Shown: positions 1 through 8,137 of the stretch, piece by piece
Numbering within the stretch: the stretch's first letter is position 1
Layout: every line of letters starts with the position of its first letter
Assembly: GCA_002897635.1 (NCBI GenBank)
Contig: BDTD01000025.1
Span: 93,429 to 157,428 of the forward strand
From: a bacterium BMS3Abin11
Lineage (GTDB): Bacteria; Pseudomonadota; Gammaproteobacteria; BMS3Bbin11
Direction: 5' to 3'
Length of the DNA stretch: 64,000 nucleotides
Translations under genes and position numbers: made by a program
Notes under the pieces: generated by a model
Seen by the model: only the letters and a program-made list of their open reading frames with translations
Database searches by the model: none
Told to the model about the DNA's origin: nothing

Positions 1-2
1 TC

Positions 3-1316
3 GGCACCCACATCGCCACTGGCAAGGCCCGTTATATTTCTGATGTTGCCCATCTGCACGAGTTCCAGCCTGGCGAGGTACTGGTGGCCAACACTACCAC
101 TCCGGACTGGGAGCCGGTAATGAAACAGGCTGCCGCCATTGTCACTAATCATGGCGGCCGCACCTGCCACGCCGCCATTGTTGCGCGAGAATTAAATATC
201 CCCGCCGTGGTCGGCTGCGGCGACGCCACCGACAGCATTCCTGATAGCGAGATGATCACCATCTCCTGCGCAGGCGGTGACGAAGGTCGGATCTATCAGG
301 GTGAAATTCCCTTTGAGGTAGAACGCACCGATCTGTCCGACCTGCCCCGTCCTCACACCAAAATTATGATCAACCTGGGCAACCCGGATCTGGCCTTCTC
401 CACCCGTTTTTTACCCAACGATGGCGTTGGCCTGGCGCGACTGGAATTTATCATCAATGAGTACATCAAGGCTCACCCGATGGCCCTGCTCCACCCCGAT
501 CGGGTAAAGGATAAAAATGAGCGCAGGGCGATTGAAACGCTAATCCATGGCTATCAGGACGGCGCGGAATTCTTTATCCAGAAACTCTCGGAAGGCGTAG
601 CCACCATCGCCGCCGCCTTCTGGCCCAAACCAGTGGTAGTGCGTATGTCCGATTTTAAAACCAACGAATACGCTACCCTGCTGGGTGGTCGCGGCTTTGA
701 ACCAGAGGAAGACAACCCCATGATCGGCTTTCGCGGCGCCGCCCGATACACCCATCCCGCCTATGCCGAAGGCTTCGCACTGGAATCTGCGGCGATGAAA
801 CGAGTGCGTGACGACATGGGACTGATCAACGTGAAGCTGATGATCCCCTTCTGCCGCCGGGTGGGTGAAGGCGAACGGGTGCTTCAGGCAATGGCAGACA
901 ATGGATTAAAGCGTGGCGAGAATGGGCTGGAAATCTATGTGATGTGCGAAATCCCCAACAACGTGATCCTGATCGATCGTTTCGCGCAACTGTTTGATGG
1001 CTTTTCCATTGGCTCCAACGATCTCACCCAGCTCACCCTGGGCGTGGATCGGGATTCGGAAATTGTCGCCTTCGATTTCGATGAACGCGACGAGGGCGTA
1101 AAAGAAATGATCCGCATGGCGGTGGAAGGCGCGCGGCGCAATCAGCGCCACTCTGGCCTCTGTGGCCAGGCCCCTTCCGACTATCCGGAAATGGCTGAAT
1201 ACCTGGTTGAGATTGGCATTGATTCCATGAGCCTGAATCCAGACACAGTGCTTGCCACTACCCGCCATGTGCTGGAGGTCGAGAAAAGCCTTGATGCCGG
1301 TAAAGGAAGGCGATAG
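3..1316 (+). CDS. ppsA: phosphoenolpyruvate synthase, C-terminal part
   Basis: This is the 3' portion of a PEP synthase (pyruvate, water dikinase), which makes PEP from pyruvate and ATP for gluconeogenesis in the cytosol. The frame is open from base 3, so the gene starts upstream of the window. The swivelling phosphohistidine domain is visible (GGRTCHAAIVAR, His codon at 168-170). It is followed by the TIM-barrel PEP-binding domain, with IGSNDLTQLTLGVDRD and the catalytic-Cys loop SGLCGQAPSDYPE near the end. The roughly 438 visible residues match the C-terminal half of the usual 790-residue family. The stop is at 1314-1316. The GTG at 84 is internal and not a start. Confidence 0.95.
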   Translation, partial: GTHIATGKARYISDVAHLHEFQPGEVLVANTTTPDWEPVMKQAAAIVTNHGGRTCHAAIVARELNIPAVVGCGDATDSIPDSEMITISCAGGDEGRIYQGEIPFEVERTDLSDLPRPHTKIMINLGNPDLAFSTRFLPNDGVGLARLEFIINEYIKAHPMALLHPDRVKDKNERRAIETLIHGYQDGAEFFIQKLSEGVATIAAAFWPKPVVVRMSDFKTNEYATLLGGRGFEPEEDNPMIGFRGAARYTHPAYAEGFALESAAMKRVRDDMGLINVKLMIPFCRRVGEGERVLQAMADNGLKRGENGLEIYVMCEIPNNVILIDRFAQLFDGFSIGSNDLTQLTLGVDRDSEIVAFDFDERDEGVKEMIRMAVEGARRNQRHSGLCGQAPSDYPEMAEYLVEIGIDSMSLNPDTVLATTRHVLEVEKSLDAGKGRR

Positions 1317-1328
1317 ACAAACATCTGT

Positions 1329-1517
1329 AGGTTCGCCTACTATAAAAAACTCAGCGAAAGCTGTCCGCTGATGTTGCTGGAAGATGGCATGGCCCAGGAT
1401 GACTGTGATGGCTGGAAACAGTTGAACCAGGCAATCGGCTAGCGTATCGAACTGGTCGGTGATGATCTGTTCTGCACCAACCCGGCTATCATTACCCGCT
1501 GCATCAAAGGAATTTGA
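1329..1517 (+). pseudogene. enolase remnant (about 60 codons)
   Basis: Twelve bases after ppsA the same frame reads as an internal enolase segment: YYKKLSESCPLMLLEDGMAQ, then DDCDGWKQLNQAIG, then a stop at 1440-1442, then RIELVGDDLFCTNPAIITRC. The EDG and VGDDLF motifs are the metal-ligand segments of enolase. There is no start, no N-terminus and no C-terminus, and one in-frame stop, so this is a decayed fragment. It follows a gluconeogenic gene and may record an ancestral pps-eno gene order or a recombined copy. The family call rests on motif recognition only. Confidence 0.8.
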
Positions 1518-1524
1518 AAATACC

Positions 1525-2130
1525 TTAAGCTATATTGCCAGTGCTCCAGGTAATGGCGGCATTCCAGAAGGCGATAACGCGATATTCATGTTCATACCCA
1601 AGTTTTGAAATCGTGCCCGTGTCCAGGGCAAGACGTTGTCCGGCTTCGGCGGGAAAACCTGTCCAGCGCGAAGCGAGAATACGCAGAAAGTGCCCATGGG
1701 CGAACACCAGCACATCGCCATCGGTCTGGATAAGTTGTTCAATGGCATTATCTGCTCGTTGCCCGACATGATGCAGTGTTTCGCCATGATGAATATTGGC
1801 GTTCCAGGTAACCCAGTCCCGACCCCACTGCCGGCGGATATCAGCAGTAGTGCGGCCTTCAAATTCACCGTAGTCCCACTCGCACAACTGCGGCATAATT
1901 CTCGCGTTCGGGAAACCCGCCAGGCCGGCGGTTTCCCTGGCACGGGCCAGGGGTGATGTAAAAACAGCCGCAAAATGGATTCCGATCCGGTCAATTCCCC
2001 GGCCCAGTTCACGCGCCTGACTCCGACCATGGGCATTCAGGGAAACATCCGTCAAGCCGGTATGCTTGCCTGCAGCACTCCAGTCAGTTTCGCCATGACG
2101 TGCAAGCCAGATCGTGGGAGGTCTTTTCAT
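1525..2130 (-). CDS. histidine phosphatase family protein (phosphoglycerate mutase-like)
   Basis: A 201-residue cytosolic enzyme of the histidine phosphatase superfamily. The phospho-acceptor motif ARHGE lies at residues 10-14 and a second catalytic-type histidine in VFAHGHFLR near residue 145. The length matches the cofactor-dependent phosphoglycerate mutase/CobC/fructose-2,6-bisphosphatase-like group. Residues such as SPLARARETA and CEWDYGEFEG are typical of acid-phosphatase-type members. It converges with ppsA and the enolase scrap. The substrate cannot be told from sequence; a sugar phosphate or phosphoglycerate is likely given the neighbours. Confidence 0.85.
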   Translation of the reverse strand: MKRPPTIWLARHGETDWSAAGKHTGLTDVSLNAHGRSQARELGRGIDRIGIHFAAVFTSPLARARETAGLAGFPNARIMPQLCEWDYGEFEGRTTADIRRQWGRDWVTWNANIHHGETLHHVGQRADNAIEQLIQTDGDVLVFAHGHFLRILASRWTGFPAEAGQRLALDTGTISKLGYEHEYRVIAFWNAAITWSTGNIA

Positions 2131-2273
2131 GCCACCAATTTGTTGAGTAGGGGTTTCATTAATTGTCAGATAAAAATAAGCCGGTGTTGGTTGGCGGCAA
2201 TCCTCATCGCGCCTGGTTTACGGTACACTACTCGTCATGGAATTTTAATTCAATCCACCCGGAGATACAGCTG

Positions 2274-2880
2274 ATGAACCGTTTGTTTAACACAGTACGC
2301 CATTCTGTGCTGGCTATTATTCTGGTGCTACTCGTTCCTGCTGCCCGTGCCTACGATGAAGTAAATCCCCGGGCCTGGACACTATTGTCTACCCCTGAGG
2401 ACTGATGACCGGGTTCTTGAACAATTGTCTATCACGTTGGATCAGGTCGCGAAAGCACAACATACCATGGAGAGTAAGGACGGCGGCACGTACAAGGTGG
2501 CTGATTGATGCGACACTTACTGCCAAAGACAGCGAGAACTACCAGCAACTGCTCGGCTGGTTCCCGCTCCTGCACTTGTCCCTGCTGACGCTGCCCGATG
2601 TTGCGGAAGTTCGCTCCGCAGGAACAGAACTGGGTCTTGCCGAGGATATCCTGCAAGGAGACGGCACGGGAGATGCGCTGAAGCATTTGTGTATCTCAGC
2701 TCACTATCTGGGCTGCGATAAACAAACTCGACATTCCGCTCAAGCAGGCCAACGATGTCCTGACACCGCTGTATATAAAGGTTGCACAGGGGGCCAGCCG
2801 CTTTTGATAAGGTTCTTAGCTTGTTACGCACTGCGTTAAATGCCGCGTTTGAACGAGCGGCTTCTGTAGGGAATCCCTGA
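2274..2880 (+). pseudogene. decayed exported helical protein
   Basis: An ATG at 2274 opens a good signal peptide (MNRLFNTVRHSVLAIILVLL, then VPAARA), but the frame stops at 2403-2405 after only 44 residues. Homogeneous protein-like sequence continues through successive frame changes. Frame 1 from 2404 reads DDRVLEQLSITLDQVAKAQH. Frame 2 from 2507 reads DATLTAKDSENYQQLLGWFP. Frame 0 from 2697 reads QLTIWAAINKLDIPLKQAND. The last segment ends at a TGA at 2878-2880. Three or more frameshifts indicate a dead gene for a helical, exported protein. It sits beside the YfdX gene and could be a diverged relative, but I do not recognise the family. Confidence 0.6.
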
Positions 2881-2935
2881 TGCCCCCGGTGCAAAACCTG
2901 TATAGCTCAGGCTGTCATGCGAATGACAATACGAA

Positions 2936-4201
2936 TTAAAGGTCACGGATCAATCGACGCAGATCACTCCTGGCTTTCTCATAACTGGACTTCATATTTT
3001 TACCGGTGCTTGCTTCAATAGCGTTAACCTCACCAGCCACCGTCACGATTTTGCCTTTCAATGTACCGTTAGCAGCGTTGATGGCGCGGTTCAGGGAGTT
3101 CTTGACCAGCTTCAGGTTGTAGGCCAGCGCGGCATCATCATGATCGATCAATTGCGATATCTCGGCATAACCCAGCTCCAGCTTGGCGTCTATCAGGTTC
3201 TTTTTAACTTTGCTGGCGCCGTGCAGTTTTTGCCAGCCAGCACTGATGTTTTCGGCTTCATGTTCGGACAGGGCCACCGCTCTTTGCCAGAGACCGGCGA
3301 GCCTGGATTTGGCATGTTCAGTATTTGCCGATAGGTCTTTCGACAGTGTCCGGACAGTCTTCTCCATCTCAACCAACTTCTTTTGCGTGCGCTTATCGGC
3401 ATTACCTTTTGCCTGCGCCAACCAACCACTGGCAGCGGCCAGATCGGCCCTGGCAGCGTCATAGCGCCCGGCGGCATAATCGCGGATGGCTTGCGTGATG
3501 CTGTTGCGCGACTGGGTGAGCGGCGATTCGACCGCCAGGGATAGGAATTGCACGTTATCCTCTGCAACGGCCAGCATTTTATCAGCGGCTTCAGGCTTGT
3601 TGTTCGCCAGCAGTCCCTCGGCAGCAATAACAGCCTGAGTCGTACTCGACAACGGCAGGTCAATCTCCGTATAGATCAATGTATCCTGCACTGCTTCCAG
3701 TTCCGTCCTGGCACCGGCTTTCTTGCCCTTCTTCAGATACTGCCGGGCTTTCCCCAGGTGTTTGCGGGCTTGTTCGACCGGTAATATATCTGCGATATCC
3801 ACTAACTCGGCGTCGATGGGAACGAGGTCCAGACCCACTTCCTCGCTCGTCCTGTAATCCAGCTGTTTTTTTGCGGCCCATATATGGTCAATAATGCTGG
3901 CGGTTGGGCGTACAGACCTGATAATTTCGAGCAGCGTGCGGGCCTGCTCCAGATTTACCCTGGCCTGACCCAGGTCTTCAGCATGAATCGCGGCCCGCGC
4001 ATTGGCAATATGCCGTAATACCCTGGCGGCAGAACGGGATATGATGCGCTCCTCGGCGCGGCTGACAGTGCGCCCCGGGACGACACTGACTTCTTCATGA
4101 AGGCCGACCGCCGGAACGGTTTGTGCGGTGACGGTGACGGTGGCGACCAGCATAGCGGCGACCAACAGGCTCAATAAACCAAATCGTGGTAGATTTTTCA
4201 T
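2936..4201 (-). CDS. YfdX family exported protein
   Basis: A 421-residue protein with a signal peptide (about residues 1-27, ending ...VTVTAQT) and a long alanine-rich helical body. The segments RVLRHIANARAAIHAEDLGQ and EQARKHLGKARQYLKKGKK have the repeated helix pattern of YfdX. In E. coli YfdX belongs to the EvgA acid-resistance regulon. This protein is about twice as long as E. coli YfdX, so it probably carries a second helical half (residues 230-421). It likely acts in the periplasm in stress tolerance, possibly chaperone-like; that role is inferred. It is monocistronic, with a palindromic element upstream. Other acid-stress genes (gadBC) occur in the window. Confidence 0.8.
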   Translation of the reverse strand: MKNLPRFGLLSLLVAAMLVATVTVTAQTVPAVGLHEEVSVVPGRTVSRAEERIISRSAARVLRHIANARAAIHAEDLGQARVNLEQARTLLEIIRSVRPTASIIDHIWAAKKQLDYRTSEEVGLDLVPIDAELVDIADILPVEQARKHLGKARQYLKKGKKAGARTELEAVQDTLIYTEIDLPLSSTTQAVIAAEGLLANNKPEAADKMLAVAEDNVQFLSLAVESPLTQSRNSITQAIRDYAAGRYDAARADLAAASGWLAQAKGNADKRTQKKLVEMEKTVRTLSKDLSANTEHAKSRLAGLWQRAVALSEHEAENISAGWQKLHGASKVKKNLIDAKLELGYAEISQLIDHDDAALAYNLKLVKNSLNRAINAANGTLKGKIVTVAGEVNAIEASTGKNMKSSYEKARSDLRRLIRDL

Positions 4202-4372
4202 AGGCTGTTCTCCTTTGTTGAAAAGTTTTGAAACAGCCCGTATGCCAGACTGAGACCTTACTCGTTACTAGTGTAATTTTAGCGATAACAAGCGTAGTTA
4301 CCTGTCACCTGCATGACATCCCTGACAGTTCCATATTGGAGAGAAAAAGAGGAAAGAGGATCTTACTAAACA

Positions 4373-4490
4373 GTGCGTTGTTTATCCGACATGTTATTTA
4401 CAGACCGTCGGCAGCAGGGATGCTGCCGCCGAGTGTACAGGGATGTATTTACAGCGTGTCTGTAAATAACATGTCGGATAAACAACGCAC
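4373..4490. repeat. palindromic element with perfect 33-bp inverted arms
   Basis: Bases 4373-4405 and 4458-4490 are perfect reverse complements over 33 bp. They enclose 52 bp that hold a second perfect 8-bp hairpin (CGGCAGCA, GGGA loop, TGCTGCCG) and the string CAGGGATGTATTTACAG. The block lies between the end of the Crp-type gene and the start of the YfdX gene, both on the minus strand. It could form a cruciform or a long RNA hairpin acting as transcription terminator for the upstream gene. The nested symmetry looks like a MITE or a dispersed intergenic palindrome. No second copy was noticed in this window. Confidence 0.85.
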
Positions 4491-4529
4491 ACCCTAGCAG
4501 GAATTGCAGACGGGTAGCGATTATACCCG

Positions 4530-5273
4530 CTACTCATGTGACAAAAAGACTTCCGCCTGCTCTTTCAGCGCCTCCAGTTTCGATACGGCCAAGTAGTTGG
4601 AATGACTGTTCAGCACTCCTTTGCCGCGGAACACCTGCAGATGTTTGTTGACCACTTGCCGGGTCGAACCAATCATGCGTGCAAGAGAATCCTGATTCAG
4701 GTCATGGATCAGTCTGACGTCGTGAGATGCGTTTGCAGCAGAACGATCAGGCAGGGTGTGGCGCAGGATCAACCTGGCCAGTCGGGTTACAGTATCTTTC
4801 ATGGCCAGATCAGCAGCCAGATCCTCCATCCTGCGCATTTGCGCGCCCAGGTAAGGTAAAAAATTACGATTGAATTCAGGATGACAGCTTATCCACTCAC
4901 GCACGAGCCGACTGGGGGCACTCAGCAAATACAAATCATCCAGGGCCGTTGTCATAGACTCGTGCGATTGATCATCCAACAGGTTGATGATATCGAAACC
5001 ATCCCCAGGGCCCAGCAGAAAAAGAATAATCCGATCACCCGATGCAACATCAATACGTTCCACCTTGACGCGCCCATTAATAATCAGGTAAAAACGCTGC
5101 AATAATGAAGGTGCATCTACTTCGACACCCTTACGCCACGTAATGTGAAGGAACCGTTCAAGCATGTAACTCAGGATTTCATCAGACAGGCCGCTGAACA
5201 GGGGCGATAGCGCAAGTTTGCTTTTGCAATGCAAGTAAAGAGGAGAACCTGTATTCATAGAGTTTCTGTCCAA
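4530..5273 (-). CDS. Crp/Fnr family transcriptional regulator
   Basis: A 247-residue regulator with an N-terminal cyclic-nucleotide-type beta-roll (about 20-135; ITWRKGVEVDAPSL, LIINGRVKVERID, FLLGPGDGFDIINLL) and a C-terminal winged helix (about 165-235; NQDSLARMIGSTRQVVNKHL as recognition region). It lacks the FNR N-terminal four-cysteine cluster, so it probably does not sense oxygen through an FeS cluster; the effector is unknown. It lies 38 bp downstream of the cytochrome c gene on the same strand. It is therefore a natural candidate regulator of that gene and of the divergent Cyc2-like gene, which share an FNR/CRP-type box. Confidence 0.9.
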   Translation of the reverse strand: MDRNSMNTGSPLYLHCKSKLALSPLFSGLSDEILSYMLERFLHITWRKGVEVDAPSLLQRFYLIINGRVKVERIDVASGDRIILFLLGPGDGFDIINLLDDQSHESMTTALDDLYLLSAPSRLVREWISCHPEFNRNFLPYLGAQMRRMEDLAADLAMKDTVTRLARLILRHTLPDRSAANASHDVRLIHDLNQDSLARMIGSTRQVVNKHLQVFRGKGVLNSHSNYLAVSKLEALKEQAEVFLSHE

Positions 5274-5311
5274 TATATTTTTTTATCTGTGCTACTTCAC
5301 AGCAAGCCGGT

Positions 5312-6547
5312 TTAATGAATATCAGATTTTTTATCAGAACCAAGTTTGATCATATAATCTACCGCTGCTTCCACCCGCGCATCAGAGCAGATATCGCAAC
5401 CGCCCTTGGGGGGCATGGGGCCATCGCCTTTGATGGCAACCTGGTAAAGGTGATCGCGCCCCTGATCACGCAGGATCTGGCGAACCCGGCGCTTATACAC
5501 TTCGGGTGCACCTATAATTCCGGTCTCATGACAGGCGCCGCAGTTACTCTCGTAAAGTTTTCGACCGGCTTCCTTATTCAATGGTGTTTGCACCCCTTCC
5601 ACCGGAGGCGACAGGCTCTTTACTGATTTCAGATAATCAGCAATGGCGAGCATGTCTGCGTGGCGCAGATACCTCAGACTGTTATGCTCAACGTCGCTCA
5701 TGGGACCCAGCAACTTTCCTCCTGTGGGTTTAATATCATGCATGAATATTTTTGCAACCGTGCCGGGCGACAGGCTTCGGAGTCCTTGTGCATTAATGCT
5801 TGGCGCGAAATAGTCTTCAACAAAGGCCCCCGCCAGGTAATACTTTGTTTTTGGAGTTCCCAGTATATTCAGCTTGGTATGACACAGGGCACAGTGACCC
5901 GGGCCTTCGACGATGAATGCTCCCCGGTTCCAGCTCTCAGACTTTTTTGGGTCGGGGATGTACTGTCCTTTATTAAAATCAAAATACAGCAAGCGCCAGC
6001 CGAATTGCAGCCAGCGGTAGTTGAACGGCCATTCCATTTGCGACGGTTTGTTGATGTGTTTTTCGGCAGGAATGCGGTCCAGATAGGCCTTGATCGCCAG
6101 CACATCCTCGCGACTCATACGATTAAAATAATTATAGGGGAAAACGGGATAATAATAGCTGCCATCCGGGCGGATACCCTCTCTCACGGCAGTGACAAAG
6201 TCCTCCTTACTCCAGTTACCAATGCCTGTGTCTTTATCCGGTGTGATATTCGGGACAAACAATGCACCAAAAGGTGTGTCGATACGCAAACCACCGGCGA
6301 AGGGAGTGCCCCCATTCCCGATATCCGTGTGGCAGGCCATGCAATCGCCCAGCTTCACCAGGTATTCGCCGCGTGCAATCTGCGCCTTATCGGCACCCGC
6401 TTCAATATGAGCTGAAGGATATTCCGGGTAGTGCAAGGATATGTTGTTTGCGATTGTGTCCGCGGATAATTCCAGGGGCAACAACACGACAATAAACAAC
6501 GCCAGCAACCGTACCCACCATTTATTATTTCGCTTTTTATTTCTCAA
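5312..6547 (-). CDS. triheme c-type cytochrome, periplasmic
   Basis: A 411-residue exported cytochrome with a signal peptide (about 1-29) and three CxxCH haem sites: CMACH (69-73), CALCH (219-223) and CGACH (336-340). A late CDIC has no following His and is not a haem site. Spacing and motifs (LVKLGDCMACHT, TPFGALFVPNITPDKDTGIG) match the triheme cytochrome subunit of membrane gluconate/alcohol/sorbitol dehydrogenases. No flavin or quinoprotein dehydrogenase partner is nearby, so it probably works as a free-standing electron carrier here. It is divergent from the Cyc2-like gene and followed by the Crp-type regulator. Start chosen at the ATG before the KKRNNKWW positive stretch. Confidence 0.9.
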   Translation of the reverse strand: MRNKKRNNKWWVRLLALFIVVLLPLELSADTIANNISLHYPEYPSAHIEAGADKAQIARGEYLVKLGDCMACHTDIGNGGTPFAGGLRIDTPFGALFVPNITPDKDTGIGNWSKEDFVTAVREGIRPDGSYYYPVFPYNYFNRMSREDVLAIKAYLDRIPAEKHINKPSQMEWPFNYRWLQFGWRLLYFDFNKGQYIPDPKKSESWNRGAFIVEGPGHCALCHTKLNILGTPKTKYYLAGAFVEDYFAPSINAQGLRSLSPGTVAKIFMHDIKPTGGKLLGPMSDVEHNSLRYLRHADMLAIADYLKSVKSLSPPVEGVQTPLNKEAGRKLYESNCGACHETGIIGAPEVYKRRVRQILRDQGRDHLYQVAIKGDGPMPPKGGCDICSDARVEAAVDYMIKLGSDKKSDIH

Positions 6548-6582
6548 TTAATGACACCTCTAAAAAACAACGGCTCTTCGCA

Positions 6583-6604
6583 GGTTTTGTTTCGGTTTTG
6601 TTTC
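6583..6604. repeat. two tandem 11-bp units GGTTTTGTTTC
   Basis: GGTTTTGTTTC is repeated exactly at 6583-6593 and 6594-6604, then a partial GGT. It lies 36 bp upstream of the minus-strand cytochrome start, in its leader or promoter. It may be a direct-repeat operator or simply slippage. Confidence 0.6.
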
Positions 6605-6648
6605 GGTCAAACTTATGGTTGAGTCATACAGATGACAGAACGAAAAGT

Positions 6649-6690
6649 TTGACCTCGATCAAGGTATTGACCCTGAAAATATTTTAGCAT
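6649..6690 (+). promoter_or_regulatory. FNR/CRP-type box and -10 in class II geometry
   Basis: TTGACCTCGATCAA at 6649-6662 matches the FNR-family consensus TTGAT-N4-ATCAA at all but one position. A -10-like TAGCAT at 6685-6690 predicts a start site near 6697. That puts the box centre (6655.5) about 41.5 bp upstream, the spacing of class II activated promoters. The site lies between the divergent cytochrome (5312-6547) and Cyc2-like (6744-8132) genes. The candidate binding protein is the Crp-type regulator at 4530-5273. Confidence 0.65.
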
Positions 6691-6700
6691 ACATTTACTT

Positions 6701-6733
6701 TGTCAGTTTGCGGTTGGTTCTGACAAACTGACA
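6701..6733 (+). promoter_or_regulatory. leader hairpin before the Cyc2-like gene
   Basis: TGTCAGTTTG (6701-6710) and CAAACTGACA (6724-6733) are perfect 10-bp inverted repeats with a 13-nt loop, ending 10 bp before the ATG at 6744. In RNA this would be a 5' leader stem close to the ribosome site. In DNA it could be a dyad operator. No T-run follows, so it is not an intrinsic terminator. Confidence 0.6.
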
Positions 6734-6743
6734 TGACAGCCGG

Positions 6744-8132
6744 ATGCGCCATTGTTCTGCTGTGACCGGCATCTTATCGCTATACAGTAGCCCCAGCGCC
6801 CAACCAGCGGGGACACAAACCACAGCTATACTTGCACTGGCTCTTTACCTGACGACCACAGCTGCGCTGGCAGTACCCAGTTTTGCGCGTCAGACCGGTA
6901 TGGCATGCGGCGCATGCCATACGATATATCCGAAGCTGACCGCATTTGGACGTGATTTCAAGCTCAGCGGCTATACCATGGCGAATACGAAGCAGATCGA
7001 GGGAACCGGAACCGATAAGCACCTGAAAATCAACGAGATCCCACCGCTTTCAGCGATGCTACAGGTCGGATTTACCCACCTGAACAAAGAGATTCCGGAT
7101 CAGCAAAACAACAACGTGGAGTTCCCGCAGGCGCTGAGCCTCTACTATGCCGGAGAAATCAGTCCGCACATGGGTACCTTCCTGCAGGTTACCTACAGCC
7201 AGCCGGATGATAACTTCAGTTTCGACATGGCAGACATCCGCTACGCCAAACGCACAACGCTCGGCAGCCGCGACATGCTCTATGGCGTGACCCTTAACAA
7301 TGCGCCAGGTATGGAGGATGCGTGGAATACCACGCCGGCGTGGACGTTTCCTTATACGGCCTCCGATACAGCTCCTGGTCCCGCCGCAAGTCCTCTCGTC
7401 AATAATTTCATGAATGTTGCAGGTCTCGGTGGCTACGCCCTGTGGGATGACCACTGGTACGGTGCGGTGACCTTTTACCGCAGCGCCCCGTTGGGACAGG
7501 GCGCGCCATCCTCTGCCGGGTCGGTAAGCAACGTTGCACCTTACGCACGCTTCGCCTGGCAGGGATATTTTTCGAACCGGGCCTACCTGGAGATTGGCAC
7601 TTACGCTTTATACGCCGATTTCTTGCAGGGTATGATGGCTGCTGGCACAGCGGGGCAGTACGATAAATACACCGACCTGGCCCTGGATGCAACCTACCAG
7701 CTTCCGTTGAATAACAACCGTCTGCTTTCCATGCATGCCATCTACATCCACGAAAATCAGACACTCGATTCGAGCTTCGCAGCGGGTTTGTCAAGCAACC
7801 GTAACAATACCCTCGAACAGTTCCGCGCCGATGCTAACTACGAGTTCGGTCACGATGGCCAGATCACGCTGGGGTACTTCAAAACCTGGGGAGACAGCGA
7901 TCCGATCCTGTATAGAGACAGCACCGAAGCGGTAAACAACAGTGCCAGCGGTAGCCCCAACAGCGCCGCCTTCCTCGCCGAGGTCGATTATCTGCCATGG
8001 GAGAACACCAAGTTCTCACTCCAGTACACGGCCTACACCAGGTTCAACGGCGGTAACAAAAACTATAACGGAGCAGGGCGTAACGCGTCGGATAACAACA
8101 CACTGTACCTGAACAGCTGGTTCATGTGGTAG
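6744..8132 (+). CDS. Cyc2-like fused monohaem cytochrome-porin, outer membrane
   Basis: A 462-residue protein with a long N-terminal export region (about 1-43, ...LTTTAALA). A single CxxCH follows in QTGMACGACHTIYPKLTAFG (haem site 55-59), then an FKLSGYTM segment. The remaining roughly 390 residues are aromatic-rich alternating strands ending in W-F-M-W, as in an outer-membrane beta-barrel. A monohaem head followed directly by a 16-strand-type barrel is the Cyc2 architecture, known from Fe(II) oxidisers and as uncharacterised homologues elsewhere. It would carry electrons across the outer membrane. The extracellular substrate is not deducible. The gene is probably co-transcribed with the BamE-domain gene 5 bp downstream. 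Confidence 0.75.
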   Translation: MRHCSAVTGILSLYSSPSAQPAGTQTTAILALALYLTTTAALAVPSFARQTGMACGACHTIYPKLTAFGRDFKLSGYTMANTKQIEGTGTDKHLKINEIPPLSAMLQVGFTHLNKEIPDQQNNNVEFPQALSLYYAGEISPHMGTFLQVTYSQPDDNFSFDMADIRYAKRTTLGSRDMLYGVTLNNAPGMEDAWNTTPAWTFPYTASDTAPGPAASPLVNNFMNVAGLGGYALWDDHWYGAVTFYRSAPLGQGAPSSAGSVSNVAPYARFAWQGYFSNRAYLEIGTYALYADFLQGMMAAGTAGQYDKYTDLALDATYQLPLNNNRLLSMHAIYIHENQTLDSSFAAGLSSNRNNTLEQFRADANYEFGHDGQITLGYFKTWGDSDPILYRDSTEAVNNSASGSPNSAAFLAEVDYLPWENTKFSLQYTAYTRFNGGNKNYNGAGRNASDNNTLYLNSWFMW

Positions 8133-8137
8133 GGAGC

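Noticed and set aside
5388..5402. Possible fourth haem in the triheme cytochrome (CDIC near the C-terminus)
   Set aside because: No histidine follows the second cysteine, so it is not a c-haem site.
5660..6415. 251-codon open frame on the plus strand opposite the triheme cytochrome
   Set aside because: It is antisense to a gene with signal peptide and three haem motifs, and its translation shows no protein family features.
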